DNA of 64,000 bases from JAEZAA01 sp964514485 (GTDB taxonomy: Bacteria > Pseudomonadota > Gammaproteobacteria > Pseudomonadales > Oleiphilaceae). Position 1 is the stretch's first letter, and each line of letters opens with the position of its first letter. The position numbers and the translations under genes are program-made. The notes beneath the pieces were generated by a model that was not told where the DNA came from, did no database searches, and saw only the letters and a program-made list of their open reading frames with translations. Positions 55,199 to 64,000 of the stretch are shown here, piece after piece. The stretch lies in NCBI GenBank assembly GCA_964514485.1, contig CAZEWG010000004.1:1-64000 (forward strand). Direction: 5' to 3'.

Positions 55199-56161
55199 TT
55201 ACATCCAGTTGATCAGCATAAAACCAATCCCAATCCGATTGGTGGAGTGATTATAATCGATCAGGCTTTCGCCATAGCCGTTAAAGTATTGCACGTAACC
55301 ACGGATGTTTTTGTAGAGGGGAAAACTCCAGTCCAGTTGAACGGCACCCCGGTTATTTTCATCGTCCAGATTGTTACGGAGCATCAGGCCGAACTCCTGC
55401 TCCTTGAGATAATAATTAAAGCGCAGATCGCCATAACCCAGGTATTTATGGATGTCCCGATTGTCATCCTTATCCCGTTCCTCCTTGATGCGATACCAGG
55501 CTCTCAGGTCAACGACAAATCGATTGCGCTCCAAAATGAACTGGCCATAAACACGGTTCCAACTACGGGATAAAGGGTCACTCTGCCCATTGGACTGATG
55601 CATGACCCCAACCCGGAAAATGCGATGACGCAACCCCAGCAGGTTAAAGTTCGTGAGTACCCCCAGGAACAGCTCCGGTTCATGCACCGTTTCCCGAAAC
55701 GGGCGGGAAGCTCGAGGATTATACAGCTGCCAAAAAGACTGCTGGGTGTAAGCAAATGACAGGCTGATATCCGGGGTCACAATTTTATCGACCAGCACCG
55801 CTTTCAGACTGATTTGGAACTTGGCCTCAAACTCATTGAGATTTTCCGCAGTGAGCTCCCGGCCGCGTTTTTCCTGCCAGGGCTCCCGATTGGGGTGGCT
55901 ATCAAAAGTCACGGGCAATAAATAAGAAGGACGATGGGGCCTGATTGAAAAAGGGTTGTCAGCAGCGGCCTCTTCCAAGGCGAGGCGACGATCCACTGGC
56001 GACAACCGATAATCCAGCCAGGCCTTGGTTTGAATTTGCTCCAGAATCGGATCGTGCTCATCAGCTAAGGATTCCGGGGATCGAAAGTCTTGGGCTACGG
56101 CTTCTGCCCCGCTTGCCAGGAGTAACCACAGCAACGTGACGCGTCGACTTGCCTGCGACAT
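55199..56161 (-). CDS. pldA: Outer-membrane phospholipase A
   Basis: The 320-residue OMPLA-type enzyme has a signal peptide of about 24 residues (ending VAQ). The active site is HQSNGQSDPLSRSWNRVY, giving His188, Ser190 and Asn202 with the same spacing as E. coli (142/144/156). The repeated FAYTQQSFWQLYN segment and a C-terminal barrel strand ending in an aromatic-hydrophobic pattern support a beta-barrel. It removes fatty acids from phospholipids misplaced in the outer leaflet when calcium allows dimerisation. The N-terminal stretch (25-80) is longer than in E. coli. Confidence 0.93.
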   Translation of the reverse strand: MSQASRRVTLLWLLLASGAEAVAQDFRSPESLADEHDPILEQIQTKAWLDYRLSPVDRRLALEEAAADNPFSIRPHRPSYLLPVTFDSHPNREPWQEKRGRELTAENLNEFEAKFQISLKAVLVDKIVTPDISLSFAYTQQSFWQLYNPRASRPFRETVHEPELFLGVLTNFNLLGLRHRIFRVGVMHQSNGQSDPLSRSWNRVYGQFILERNRFVVDLRAWYRIKEERDKDDNRDIHKYLGYGDLRFNYYLKEQEFGLMLRNNLDDENNRGAVQLDWSFPLYKNIRGYVQYFNGYGESLIDYNHSTNRIGIGFMLINWM

Positions 56162-56251
56162 AAAACACTTCCTTGTTTCGGCACTACGAAAGATGCAAGA
56201 GATTATAGTGTTTGCACCTCCCGCCCCTGAAGATTTCCTGCTTTCCTGTTA

Positions 56252-56279
56252 TTGACTTCAGAGCGTCGGAGTGGATACT
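56252..56279 (+). promoter_or_regulatory. Candidate mscL promoter
   Basis: TTGACT (56252-56257) and GATACT (56274-56279) are separated by 16 bases, about 180 bases ahead of mscL. Both hexamers are good but not perfect matches. Nothing else is seen in this 295-base intergenic stretch. Confidence 0.4.
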
Positions 56280-56456
56280 TCATTTCGACTCTCAAGAACC
56301 TTTACATTAGGTCTGACGTCGGCACCTTACAGCCTCGGCAATGGATCTTTCCAAACTGCCGTTCATGGCCGAATCTGTCAGCGCTCATACACCTAACGGA
56401 ATAGGTCCTGACGTTCAAAGTATTACGATCATGAATTTAATAAGGAATCATGACAC

Positions 56457-56879
56457 ATGAGCATTCTCCAGGAATTTAAGACTTTCGCGATGCGGGGCAA
56501 CGTTGTCGATATGGCCGTGGGTGTCGTTATCGGAACAGCCTTCGGTAAAATCGTCTCCTCACTGGTCGCCGATGTCATCATGCCCCCCATCGGCTTGCTG
56601 ATTGGCGGCATTGATTTCTCGGACATCGTCGTGACCCTGAAAGACGCAACGCCAGACGCCGCTGCAGTGACCATGAATATCGGGATCTTCATTCAGACCA
56701 TTCTCGATTTCCTGATCATCGCCTTTGCTGTGTTTATTGCCCTGAAGGGAATCAACCGCCTCAAGAAGAAAGAAGAAGCCGCGCCAGCCGCACCTGCGGA
56801 GCCGCCAGCACCACCGAAACAGGAAGTGCTGCTCGAGGAAATCCGGGATCTTCTCAAGCAAAACAGTCAGCGCCTGTAA
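56457..56879 (+). CDS. mscL: Large-conductance mechanosensitive channel
   Basis: The 140-residue protein has the MscL start (MSILQEFKTFAMRGNVVDMAVGVVIGTAFGKIV), a second helix (FIQTILDFLIIAFAVFIALKGIN) and a charged C-terminal helix with KEEAAPAAP and EIRDLLK. It forms a pentameric pore that opens at near-lytic tension to release solutes. AAGGA lies about ten bases ahead. Together with the MscS-like gene at 16724 it covers osmotic downshock. Confidence 0.98.
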   Translation: MSILQEFKTFAMRGNVVDMAVGVVIGTAFGKIVSSLVADVIMPPIGLLIGGIDFSDIVVTLKDATPDAAAVTMNIGIFIQTILDFLIIAFAVFIALKGINRLKKKEEAAPAAPAEPPAPPKQEVLLEEIRDLLKQNSQRL

Positions 56880-56902
56880 TTTCCCGGACAAAACCAAGAC
56901 AC

Positions 56903-56931
56903 AAAAAAACCGCCAGATCGGCGGTTTTTTT
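56903..56931. terminator. Bidirectional terminator between mscL and gap
   Basis: Perfect arms with seven A, CCGCC (56903-56914) and GGCGG, seven T (56920-56931) with loop AGATC give a textbook intrinsic terminator on both strands for the two converging genes. Confidence 0.93.
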
Positions 56932-56947
56932 GTGGTCGTGCCAAGTA

Positions 56948-58420
56948 TTAGTTCAATACTTTCGGAAATACCGGACGGTTGATACCCGCCAGCTGATTCA
57001 CGATCCGAACAACCTGGGCACTGTAACCGGCTTCGTTGTCGTACCACACGTACAGGTTGACGCGGTTGCCGTTGACGATAGTCGCCTGCGCATCCACGAT
57101 CCCTGCATGACGGGAACCCACAAAGTCGGTAGATACAACTTCCGGTGAGTTGACGTAGTCGATTTGCTTCTGCAGATCGGAGTACAACGCCATTTGACGC
57201 AGGTAGTCGTTGATTTCCTCAACGCTGGTGTCTTGCTCCAGATTCAGGCTCAGAATCGCCATGGATACGTTCGGCGTCGGAACACGGATCGCGTTACCGG
57301 TCAGCTTGCCTGCCATTTCGGGCAGTGCCTTGGCAACAGCCTTGGCCGCGCCAGTCTCGGTGATCACCATGTTCAGAGGAGCACTACGACCGCGACGGCT
57401 ACCTTTGTGGTAGTTGTCGATCAGGTTCTGGTCGTTGGTGTAGGAGTGAACGGTTTCCACGTGGCCAGAAACGATCTTGAATTTGTCGTTAATGGCCTTG
57501 ATCACCGGTGTAATGGCGTTAGTGGTACAAGAGGCCGCAGACAGGATTTTGTCTTCGTCCGAGATGATCTGGTTATTGACGCCATAAACGATGTTTTTGA
57601 TATCGCCCTTGCCAGGAGCAGTCAGCAGAACCCGGCTGATACCCTTGGACTTCAGGTGCTGACCCAGGCCCTCTACATCCCGCCATGCACCGGTGTTGTC
57701 GATGAGGATGGCGTTGTTGATACCGTACTGGGTGTAGTCGATATCAGAGGGATCATTCGCGTAGATCACCTTGATGTAGTTGCCGTTGGCGATAATGGCG
57801 TTGTCTTCATTGTCACAGGTGATCGTACCCTGGAAGCTGCCATGCACGGAGTCACGACGAAGCAGGCTTGCACGCTTCTCCAGGTCGTTCTCGGCCTTGC
57901 CCTTACGCACAACGATGGCACGCAGACGCAGGTTGGTACCGCCACCTGATTTCTCAACCAGGATGCGGGCCAGCAACCGGCCAATACGGCCGAAACCATA
58001 CAGGACCACATCCTTGGTCTGGCGCAATTCAGCCTGACGCTTGTCAGCATCGTACTTTTCGACCACTTCCGCGATTTCCTCGCGGATGAAGTCTTCCAGC
58101 GTACGGCTTCCACCTTCCCTAGCGAATTTGACTGCCAGCTTACCAATGTCAATGCTTGCCGGACCGAGATTCAACTGATCCAGAACCTTCAGAATCGGAT
58201 AGGTGTCCAGCACGGACAATTCGCTGTTCGCAACCTGGCGAACAAAACGGTGAGCCTTCATGATTCCGATGACAGAACGGTTGATGATGGCACGTCCGTA
58301 GATGGATGTTACGACATTGTTTTGGCGATAAAGACGGCCAATCAGAGGAATCATTGCCTCCGCAACCGCTTCACGCTCTTTCCAGTCAGCAAAGCAGCCA
58401 TCCATTTTGTCTTGACTCAC
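56948..58420 (-). CDS. Long-form glyceraldehyde-3-phosphate dehydrogenase
   Basis: This 490-residue protein carries an extra N-terminal part of about 130 residues before the Rossmann motif GFGRIGRLLA. Active-site Cys298 is in SAASCTTNAITP and WYDNEAGYS is near the end. Where NAD-dependent enzymes have Asp after the second strand, this has Arg-Lys (AIVVRKGK), which favours NADP. Together these suggest a gluconeogenic enzyme distinct from the GAPDH at 26102. It is divergent from mfd. The gene pair gap-mfd with csiV and the phosphorylase matches the order I know from Pseudomonas. The role of the N-terminal region is unknown. Confidence 0.9.
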   Translation of the reverse strand: MSQDKMDGCFADWKEREAVAEAMIPLIGRLYRQNNVVTSIYGRAIINRSVIGIMKAHRFVRQVANSELSVLDTYPILKVLDQLNLGPASIDIGKLAVKFAREGGSRTLEDFIREEIAEVVEKYDADKRQAELRQTKDVVLYGFGRIGRLLARILVEKSGGGTNLRLRAIVVRKGKAENDLEKRASLLRRDSVHGSFQGTITCDNEDNAIIANGNYIKVIYANDPSDIDYTQYGINNAILIDNTGAWRDVEGLGQHLKSKGISRVLLTAPGKGDIKNIVYGVNNQIISDEDKILSAASCTTNAITPVIKAINDKFKIVSGHVETVHSYTNDQNLIDNYHKGSRRGRSAPLNMVITETGAAKAVAKALPEMAGKLTGNAIRVPTPNVSMAILSLNLEQDTSVEEINDYLRQMALYSDLQKQIDYVNSPEVVSTDFVGSRHAGIVDAQATIVNGNRVNLYVWYDNEAGYSAQVVRIVNQLAGINRPVFPKVLN

Positions 58421-58704
58421 GACAGATCACCTCTTAAATCAGAGCAAAATAATATGAGGGCGCCTATTATCACCGTTCATGTGCCAGGAGGCAACGAGCC
58501 AACGGGATGTAAAGGCAGCTTTCGTTCATTTCATGACCCAACCCGCGGCTACGGGCCCTGCCCGCGCAATACACCGGATACGGCAACGCACAGGAAGCTT
58601 ACAGTTAATGCTTGCTTGCGTGGTAATCGTTTCACGGCACCGTTACAATTCCCTTTATTTGCCGACTGCTTCATGTCCGTTTTCGAGGCCGACAGCTTTT
58701 ATTC

Positions 58705-61700
58705 ATGAGTATATTTTCACCTTCGCTTCCCACTGATTCCGGCGATCGTCGTTTTTGGGGAAATCTCACCGGGTCCGCCCGCGCTCTGGCCATTTACCAC
58801 GCAGCCCTAAAGCACCAGGGGTTTGTGCTGGTTCTTACCCAGGATACCGCTGAAAGCCTACAGCTTGAGCAGGAGCTGGGGTTTTATGACTCTCAGCAGA
58901 GCCTGAATATTTTGCCCTTTCCCGATTGGGAAACCCTCCCCTATGACAGCTTCTCGCCCCATCAGGACATTATTTCCCAACGCCTGAAAACGCTGTCGGA
59001 GCTGCCTCGCACCAGTCAGGGCATTCTGATCGTGCCGGTCAGCACGTTATTTCATCGCCTGGCACCCAAGAGCTATCTGGCCCATTCCGGCCTCATGCTC
59101 AAGACCGGCCAGCGCCTGGATCCGGAAAAATTTCGCAACCAACTGGTGGATAGTGGCTATCGCGCCACCGACACGGTCTACGAGCACGGTGAGTTTGCGG
59201 TTCGGGGAGCGATTCTCGATGTGTTTCCCATGGGCAGCCAGTGGCCTTATCGGATCGAGCTTTTTGATGACGAAGTCGAAACCATCCGTACCTTTGACCC
59301 GGAAACCCAGCGCTCGGTTGATAAAATGGACGCCATCAGCCTGCTGCCGGCCCATGAGTTCCCGCTGGATAAGGATGCGATTCGCGGCTTTCGGGACCGG
59401 TGGTACGAGAACTTTCCTAACGCCCCGCGGGATAACCCGGTGTTTCAGGATGTCAGCCAAGGCATCGCCCCGCCAGGCATTGAGTATTACCTGCCCCTCT
59501 TTTTCGAGGAAACTGCCACCCTCTTCCAATACCTGCCCGACGACACGCTGGTTTTAACCGGCGCCCAGTTGCAACAGGCCGGCGAACATTTCTGGCGGGA
59601 TGTCCAAAGCCGGTATGAAGAGCGTCGCCATGATATTCGCAATCCGATTCTCCCACCCCCAAGCCTGTTTTTGCGGGTGGAGGAAGTCTTTCAAGCCCTG
59701 AAAAACTATCCGCGTGTGGAACTCAGCCGGGAAAACTTGCCCCAACAGGCAGCGACTGAAAACCTGGCCATCCAACAACTCCCCGATATTGCCGTGGATT
59801 CCCGCTTGGCCGACCCGCTAATCCGGCTCAAAACCTTTCAGAACGAGTCCGGCAAACGCATTTTGGTCTGTGCCGATACCTCCGGGCGCCGGGAAGTGCT
59901 GCGCGATCTGTTTCGTGAATACCGCCTGACTCTGGAAGATTCGGCAAACTGGGACGATTTCCTCCAAGGGGATGCGCCTTACATGGTGACCGTGGCCGCC
60001 CTGGAAGAAGGCTTTGCGCTGAATGAGCCCAATATAGCGCTGGTCACCGAACCGCAATTGTTCGGCACCAAGGTCCTGCAACGTCGCCGGCGCAGTAGCC
60101 GCAAGCACGACTCCACGGCACAAATCATCAACAACCTGAGCGAGGTGCGGATCGGCTCTCCGGTGGTTCACCAGGATCATGGCGTGGGCCGTTATCAGGG
60201 GCTACAAACCATCGAGGTGGATGGCCAGAAAGCTGAGTTTCTCACCCTGCAATATGCCGATGGCGCCAAGCTCTATGTCCCGGTCTCCAACCTCCATATG
60301 ATCTCCCGCTATTCGGGATTGGACGAGGAGCTGGCCCCCCTTCACAAACTGGGTAGCGACAAGTGGTCCCAGGCCAAGCAGAAAGCGGCGGAAAAAATTC
60401 GCGACACCGCTGCCGAACTGCTGGATATCTATGCCCGTCGTGATGCCGAGAAAGGCTATGCCTATCCATCCCCCGATGAAGCCTACCGGGCATTTTCCGA
60501 GGGTTTCCCGTTTGAAGAAACCCCGGATCAGCAAGCCGCTATCGATGCGGTGATCCGGGATATGACCGGCGAGAAACCCATGGACCGGCTGGTGTGTGGT
60601 GACGTGGGCTTTGGTAAGACGGAAGTCGCCATGCGGGCGGCATTCCTGGCCACCCAAGGTGGCAAACAGGTGGTCGTTTTGGTTCCCACCACGCTGCTGG
60701 CGCAGCAGCACTACCAGTCCTTCCAGGATCGCTTTGCCGATACTCCGGTTCAAGTTGAGCTTATTTCCCGTTTTCGAAGTGGCAAGGAAACCAACGCGAT
60801 TCTGGACAAGCTGGAGCGCGGCGCCGCCGATATCGTCATTGGCACCCATAAGCTTCTTCAAAAGGACATCAAGTTCAAAAACCTGGGTCTGCTGATTATT
60901 GATGAAGAGCACCGCTTCGGGGTGCAACAGAAAGAGCGACTGAAAGCCTTGCGTGCCCAGGTGGATATCCTGACCATGACCGCCACGCCGATCCCCCGCA
61001 CGCTGAACATGGCCATGAATGGTATTCGGGATCTGTCGATCATTGCCACCCCCCCTGCTCGACGCCTGTCAGTTAAAACCTTTGTGCGCCGCAAGGAAAA
61101 GGGACTGGTTAAAGAGGCCCTGTTACGGGAAATCCTTCGGGGTGGTCAGGTGTACTACCTGTACAACGAGGTGAAATCCATCGACAAGGCGGCGGAAGAA
61201 CTCCAGCAGCTGATCCCCGAGGCCCGGGTGGGTGTGGCCCACGGTCAAATGCGGGAGCGGGAGTTGGAACGGGTGATGTCCGACTTCTACCACAAACGTT
61301 TCAACGTATTGGTCTGCAGCACCATCATTGAAACCGGGATTGACGTGCCCAGTGCCAATACCATCGTGATTGAGCGCGCGGATAAATTCGGCCTGGCCCA
61401 GTTGCACCAGCTGCGCGGACGGGTGGGTCGCTCTCACCATCAGGCCTATGCCTATCTGCTGACACCGGAAGAAGGCTCCATCACGCCCGATGCGGAAAAA
61501 CGCCTGGAGGCCATTGCCGCCTCCCAGGACCTTGGCGCGGGCTTTGTGCTGGCCTCCCACGACCTGGAAATTCGGGGCGCCGGCGAGTTGCTGGGTGAAG
61601 AGCAAAGCGGCCATATCCACGCCATCGGCTTTGCTCTTTACCTGGAAATGCTGGAGGAAGCGGTTAAGGCGATCCGCGAAGGTCGCAGCCCTGACCTTTC

Positions 61701-62184
61701 CAAGCCCCTGCACTCCAGTACCGAGATTGAGCTGCGGATTCCCGCCCTGATTCCCGATGATTATCTGCCGGATGTGCATAACCGCCTGATTCTCTATAAG
61801 AGAATTGCCAATGCCAAGTCCGACGAGGAGATTCGCGAAATCCAGGTGGAGATGATTGACCGCTTTGGCCTGCTGCCCGACCCGGTTAAATTCCTGCTGC
61901 GCCAAACCCATTTGAAACTGAAGGCGCAGGCCCTGGGCATCTCCAAAATTACCATGGGCCCCCAAAGTGGACGTATTGAGTTCATGCAGGATACCCAGGT
62001 CGATCCCTATACCCTGATCAAACTGATTCAGTCCCAAGCCAATCGCTTCAAGCTGGAAAATGGGACTCAACTCAAGTTCAACCACAATGCCGTACAAGCA
62101 GATGAACGGCTGGCCCAGGTCGAAGAGATCCTCAAACTCTTGGCCCCCGCTCCCAGCCAACAACCTCAGAAGGCCCCCGCATGA
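58705..62184 (+). CDS. mfd: Transcription-repair coupling factor
   Basis: The 1159-residue protein has UvrB-like N-terminal modules (1 to about 350), the RNA polymerase interaction domain (about 480-560, with SPVVHQDHGVGRYQGL), the RecG-like translocase with Walker A GDVGFGKTEVA (about 632), DEEH box (IIDEEHRFGVQQKERLK) and TRG motif, and a C-terminal D7 domain. Mfd frees RNA polymerase stalled at lesions and recruits UvrA. Length equals the family standard (E. coli 1148). Its stop overlaps csiV by four bases. Confidence 0.98.
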   Translation: MSIFSPSLPTDSGDRRFWGNLTGSARALAIYHAALKHQGFVLVLTQDTAESLQLEQELGFYDSQQSLNILPFPDWETLPYDSFSPHQDIISQRLKTLSELPRTSQGILIVPVSTLFHRLAPKSYLAHSGLMLKTGQRLDPEKFRNQLVDSGYRATDTVYEHGEFAVRGAILDVFPMGSQWPYRIELFDDEVETIRTFDPETQRSVDKMDAISLLPAHEFPLDKDAIRGFRDRWYENFPNAPRDNPVFQDVSQGIAPPGIEYYLPLFFEETATLFQYLPDDTLVLTGAQLQQAGEHFWRDVQSRYEERRHDIRNPILPPPSLFLRVEEVFQALKNYPRVELSRENLPQQAATENLAIQQLPDIAVDSRLADPLIRLKTFQNESGKRILVCADTSGRREVLRDLFREYRLTLEDSANWDDFLQGDAPYMVTVAALEEGFALNEPNIALVTEPQLFGTKVLQRRRRSSRKHDSTAQIINNLSEVRIGSPVVHQDHGVGRYQGLQTIEVDGQKAEFLTLQYADGAKLYVPVSNLHMISRYSGLDEELAPLHKLGSDKWSQAKQKAAEKIRDTAAELLDIYARRDAEKGYAYPSPDEAYRAFSEGFPFEETPDQQAAIDAVIRDMTGEKPMDRLVCGDVGFGKTEVAMRAAFLATQGGKQVVVLVPTTLLAQQHYQSFQDRFADTPVQVELISRFRSGKETNAILDKLERGAADIVIGTHKLLQKDIKFKNLGLLIIDEEHRFGVQQKERLKALRAQVDILTMTATPIPRTLNMAMNGIRDLSIIATPPARRLSVKTFVRRKEKGLVKEALLREILRGGQVYYLYNEVKSIDKAAEELQQLIPEARVGVAHGQMRERELERVMSDFYHKRFNVLVCSTIIETGIDVPSANTIVIERADKFGLAQLHQLRGRVGRSHHQAYAYLLTPEEGSITPDAEKRLEAIAASQDLGAGFVLASHDLEIRGAGELLGEEQSGHIHAIGFALYLEMLEEAVKAIREGRSPDLSKPLHSSTEIELRIPALIPDDYLPDVHNRLILYKRIANAKSDEEIREIQVEMIDRFGLLPDPVKFLLRQTHLKLKAQALGISKITMGPQSGRIEFMQDTQVDPYTLIKLIQSQANRFKLENGTQLKFNHNAVQADERLAQVEEILKLLAPAPSQQPQKAPA

Positions 62185-62975
62185 CAAGAAGAATGAGCCA
62201 TCCCCCCTCTGTTTGCCGCCCCAATGGGCAACGCCCTGCTCGCTTGACGCGCCGTTTGGCCCAGCCGCTCATTGGGCTGACGATGGCTTTCACGGCTGTC
62301 AGCGGCTATGCCCAAAGTAACGAGTACAGATTGGAACTGGTGGTCTTTCATCGCGGCCAGCAGGCCGTCCAAACGGTTCAGCATTACAGCCCGGCAAGTC
62401 CGGTAGCGTTGCCAACCCGCTTCAACAGCTTGGGCGCACCCTCCGAGTCCGAGCCAGAAGTCACACCCGGGCAAAACTTCGCCACCAGCCAGCCACAACG
62501 GCTAGCCAATGCCATCAATCGCTTGCAGGCCAAAGACGGCTATCGCGTGCTCTATGCGGCCGCGTGGCACCAGCCCTTGGTCAGTGCCCGCAATACCATT
62601 CCTTTAAGGGTTCGCGGGCTTGAGCGTGCGCCAGAGGTCTACGAACTGGACGGTACTATTTCCATCAGTCTGGACCGCTTTCTCCACGCTCAAGTGGATC
62701 TGGGTTTTAGTGAGCTGAACCTGCTGCCGGGCATTCCCGCAGCCCCATCCGCCGATACCCTTGATCCGCTGTTTATGGCCGAAGACTCCCTGGTGGCCGA
62801 GGCTGCCCAACACACGGTGCAAACGTTGCTTGGGGAAGAACCTGCAAGCGAGTGGCAAGCCACAGCGTCCTACCGAATCACCACCCGCAGCTCCCTGGAG
62901 AGCGGTGAGGTCAACTATCTGGACCACCCCTATCTCGGCATTCTGCTGTATGTGGAGCCGGTCAAAACCAATTAG
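62181..62975 (+). CDS. CsiV-family envelope protein
   Basis: The 264-residue protein has an N-terminal export signal after a basic leader of about 25 residues (cleavage probably after GYA-QS), then YRLELVVFHRG and SRNTIPLRVRG-type segments seen in CsiV family members. CsiV was described as a cell-shape-integrity factor in Vibrio, linked with LpoA. The start ATG overlaps the mfd stop (ATGA). The same neighbour of mfd occurs in Pseudomonas as I recall. A bidirectional terminator follows. Confidence 0.75.
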   Translation: MTRRMSHPPSVCRPNGQRPARLTRRLAQPLIGLTMAFTAVSGYAQSNEYRLELVVFHRGQQAVQTVQHYSPASPVALPTRFNSLGAPSESEPEVTPGQNFATSQPQRLANAINRLQAKDGYRVLYAAAWHQPLVSARNTIPLRVRGLERAPEVYELDGTISISLDRFLHAQVDLGFSELNLLPGIPAAPSADTLDPLFMAEDSLVAEAAQHTVQTLLGEEPASEWQATASYRITTRSSLESGEVNYLDHPYLGILLYVEPVKTN

Positions 62976-62982
62976 TCTCCCC

Positions 62983-63014
62983 ACAAAAAAGGCCGGTTTC
63001 CCGGCCTTTTTTGT
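62983..63014. terminator. Bidirectional terminator after csiV
   Basis: Perfect 14-base arms ACAAAAAAGGCCGG (62983-62996) and CCGGCCTTTTTTGT (63001-63014) with loop TTTC lie between csiV and the converging phosphorylase gene. It is A-rich on one side and T-rich on the other, a classic two-way intrinsic terminator. Confidence 0.93.
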
Positions 63015-63024
63015 CACAGCAACC

Positions 63025-63771
63025 TTAATAGTTTCGAATGAATTGCCCCAGGATGGATTTGACCGAGCCCATGCCCACCCGGATCGCCTCATAAATCTCA
63101 TCCATGGTAATAATGTGGTCACTCTTGCCGGCCGCCCAGTTGACCACCAGCGCAATACTGGCATAGCGGATTTTCATCTCGGCCGCCAGCGCCGCCTCGG
63201 GCATACCGGTCATCCCGACGATATCGCAGCCATCCCTTTCCATACGGGTGATTTCCGCCGCGGTTTCCAGTCGCGGCCCTTGGGTACAGCCGTAGACGCC
63301 CGCCGTGCTCACGGGTACCGCGGCTTCACGAGCGGCCCGAATGACTTGCTCTCGAAGCTCCCGGTCATAGGGATAGGTAAAGTCGATATGGGTGACTTCC
63401 AGCAGATCCCCCTCAAAGAAGGTGTCGCCGCGCCCATAGGTGTAGTCAATAATCTGGTCGGGGATATTCACATGGGCTGGCCCCATCTCGGGATGAATCC
63501 CACCGACCGCATTCACTGACAGCACATCCGTCACGCCCGCCTGGCGCAACACATGGATATTGGCCCGATAATTTACCTGGTGGGGCGGAATCCGGTGGGG
63601 GTTGCCATGGCGCGCCAGGAAGATAATGCGTTTACCTTCATATTGGCCCACCAGCAACGGCGCCGAGGGTTGTCCCCACTCCGACTCATAACTGACTTCT
63701 TCAACAATCTCCAGCCCTTCCAGTTCGGTGAGGCCCGTGCCGCCGATTATCGCTAATAGTTTTTCCGCCAT
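63025..63771 (-). CDS. S-methyl-5'-thioadenosine or thioinosine phosphorylase
   Basis: The 248-residue PNP-type phosphorylase of the MTAP family has IIGGTGL (phosphate loop), FLARHGNPHRIPPHQVNYRANIHVL, SVNAVGGI, QGPRLET and the base-binding MTGMPEAALAAE with VVNWAAG. In human MTAP the base pocket has Asp residues; here the NWAAGKS context in place of Asp is what I recall for Pseudomonas MTI phosphorylase, encoded next to mfd-csiV. The MTI assignment therefore follows synteny. It salvages methylthio-purine made in polyamine and homoserine lactone synthesis. The start ATG is at 63771. Confidence 0.85.
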   Translation of the reverse strand: MAEKLLAIIGGTGLTELEGLEIVEEVSYESEWGQPSAPLLVGQYEGKRIIFLARHGNPHRIPPHQVNYRANIHVLRQAGVTDVLSVNAVGGIHPEMGPAHVNIPDQIIDYTYGRGDTFFEGDLLEVTHIDFTYPYDRELREQVIRAAREAAVPVSTAGVYGCTQGPRLETAAEITRMERDGCDIVGMTGMPEAALAAEMKIRYASIALVVNWAAGKSDHIITMDEIYEAIRVGMGSVKSILGQFIRNY

Positions 63772-63921
63772 TCGATTTCCTTAAAACCTACCCATGAGAG
63801 CTAGAATCCCAAGCTTGGCCTAGCCATGATCTGGTACAGCGTCATTATTCGCCAGTGCCCGCGCCGGTTAAGCCATCATAACCTGAGCGGATATCCTCAG
63901 CTATTGCCAGGGTCCGTAAAT

Positions 63922-63999
63922 TTACACGCCTTCCGGTGCAAAGCCGACCAGCTTTAACCGACTGTGATGCAGTTGCCACTCCTGGCTGGCCAGCAAGGC
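63922..63999 (-). CDS. C-terminal end of an unidentified gene (runs off right edge)
   Basis: Reading the minus strand from the right edge, an open frame encodes ALLASQEWQLHHSRLKLVGF and then APEGV before TAA at 63924-63922. It lies upstream of the phosphorylase on the same strand, where nagZ sits in Pseudomonas as I recall, but this tail is too short for me to identify and does not look like NagZ. It could also be chance. Confidence 0.35.
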   Translation of the reverse strand, partial: ALLASQEWQLHHSRLKLVGFAPEGV

Positions 64000-64000
64000 T

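Noticed and set aside
57164..57949. A 261-codon plus-strand frame opposite the long GAPDH
   Set aside because: Shadow of the conserved GAPDH coding strand; no start context.
61123..62187. A 354-codon minus-strand frame opposite the 3' part of mfd
   Set aside because: Entirely inside mfd on the other strand; composition typical of a shadow frame.

Overview
The window is chromosomal DNA of a Gram-negative gammaproteobacterium. Supporting this are an outer-membrane phospholipase A, a type II secretion cluster, cytochrome bd oxidase with its small subunits, an Edd dehydratase, a CrbS/MxtR-type symporter-kinase and the gene order gap - mfd - csiV - methylthiopurine phosphorylase. I recall that last order from Pseudomonas and relatives. 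A marine or oil-associated Pseudomonadales/Oceanospirillales-type heterotroph (Marinobacter-like) fits, but the genus is inference. I saw no rRNA, tRNA, CRISPR array, insertion sequence or prophage.

Layout. Positions 1-5.3 kb: accessory genes, namely two alpha/beta hydrolases, a hipBA toxin-antitoxin pair with a four-copy palindromic operator, a catalase-fold protein and an orphan phnN. 5.6-7.6 kb: a periplasmic thiol pair (TlpA-like and DsbG) and two small proteins. 7.8-12.6 kb: edd and a three-gene ABC importer. 12.7-16.5 kb: cydP-cydA-cydB-cydX-ybgE, with a DUF2892 membrane gene upstream. 16.7-20.3 kb: an MscS-like channel, a tandem UspA protein and trpS. 20.4-25.8 kb: a TetR regulator divergent from a Baeyer-Villiger monooxygenase and an alpha/beta hydrolase, then a small helical protein, a MerR regulator and a CBS protein. 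26.1-28.6 kb: a GAPDH, a homologue of the replication fork-trap protein Tus, and a GlsB/YeaQ membrane protein. 28.7-32.9 kb: BON-domain protein, SDR oxidoreductase, glutathione reductase and a GNAT acetyltransferase.

33.0-42.1 kb: type II secretion genes gspE-F-G-H-I-J-K-L-M, with gspC divergent and no gspD. 42.3-51.4 kb: a LapG-like protease, then the leucine/isovalerate degradation cluster liuR-liuA-liuB-liuD-liuE-aacS without liuC, preceded by a near-perfect LiuR-type palindrome. 51.4-58.4 kb: the CrbS-like hybrid kinase, phospholipase A, mscL and a second, longer GAPDH. 58.7-64 kb: mfd, csiV, a methylthiopurine phosphorylase and the end of one more gene.

How the genes fit together. Edd and the two GAPDH types suggest Entner-Doudoroff catabolism with a separate gluconeogenic GAPDH. 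The liu cluster yields acetyl-CoA and acetoacetate, and AacS activates the latter. The BVMO and hydrolase could turn a ketone into an ester and then cleave it. The most unusual item is the Tus homologue: the residues that lock a replication fork in E. coli Tus are kept, in a genome that otherwise does not look enterobacterial.
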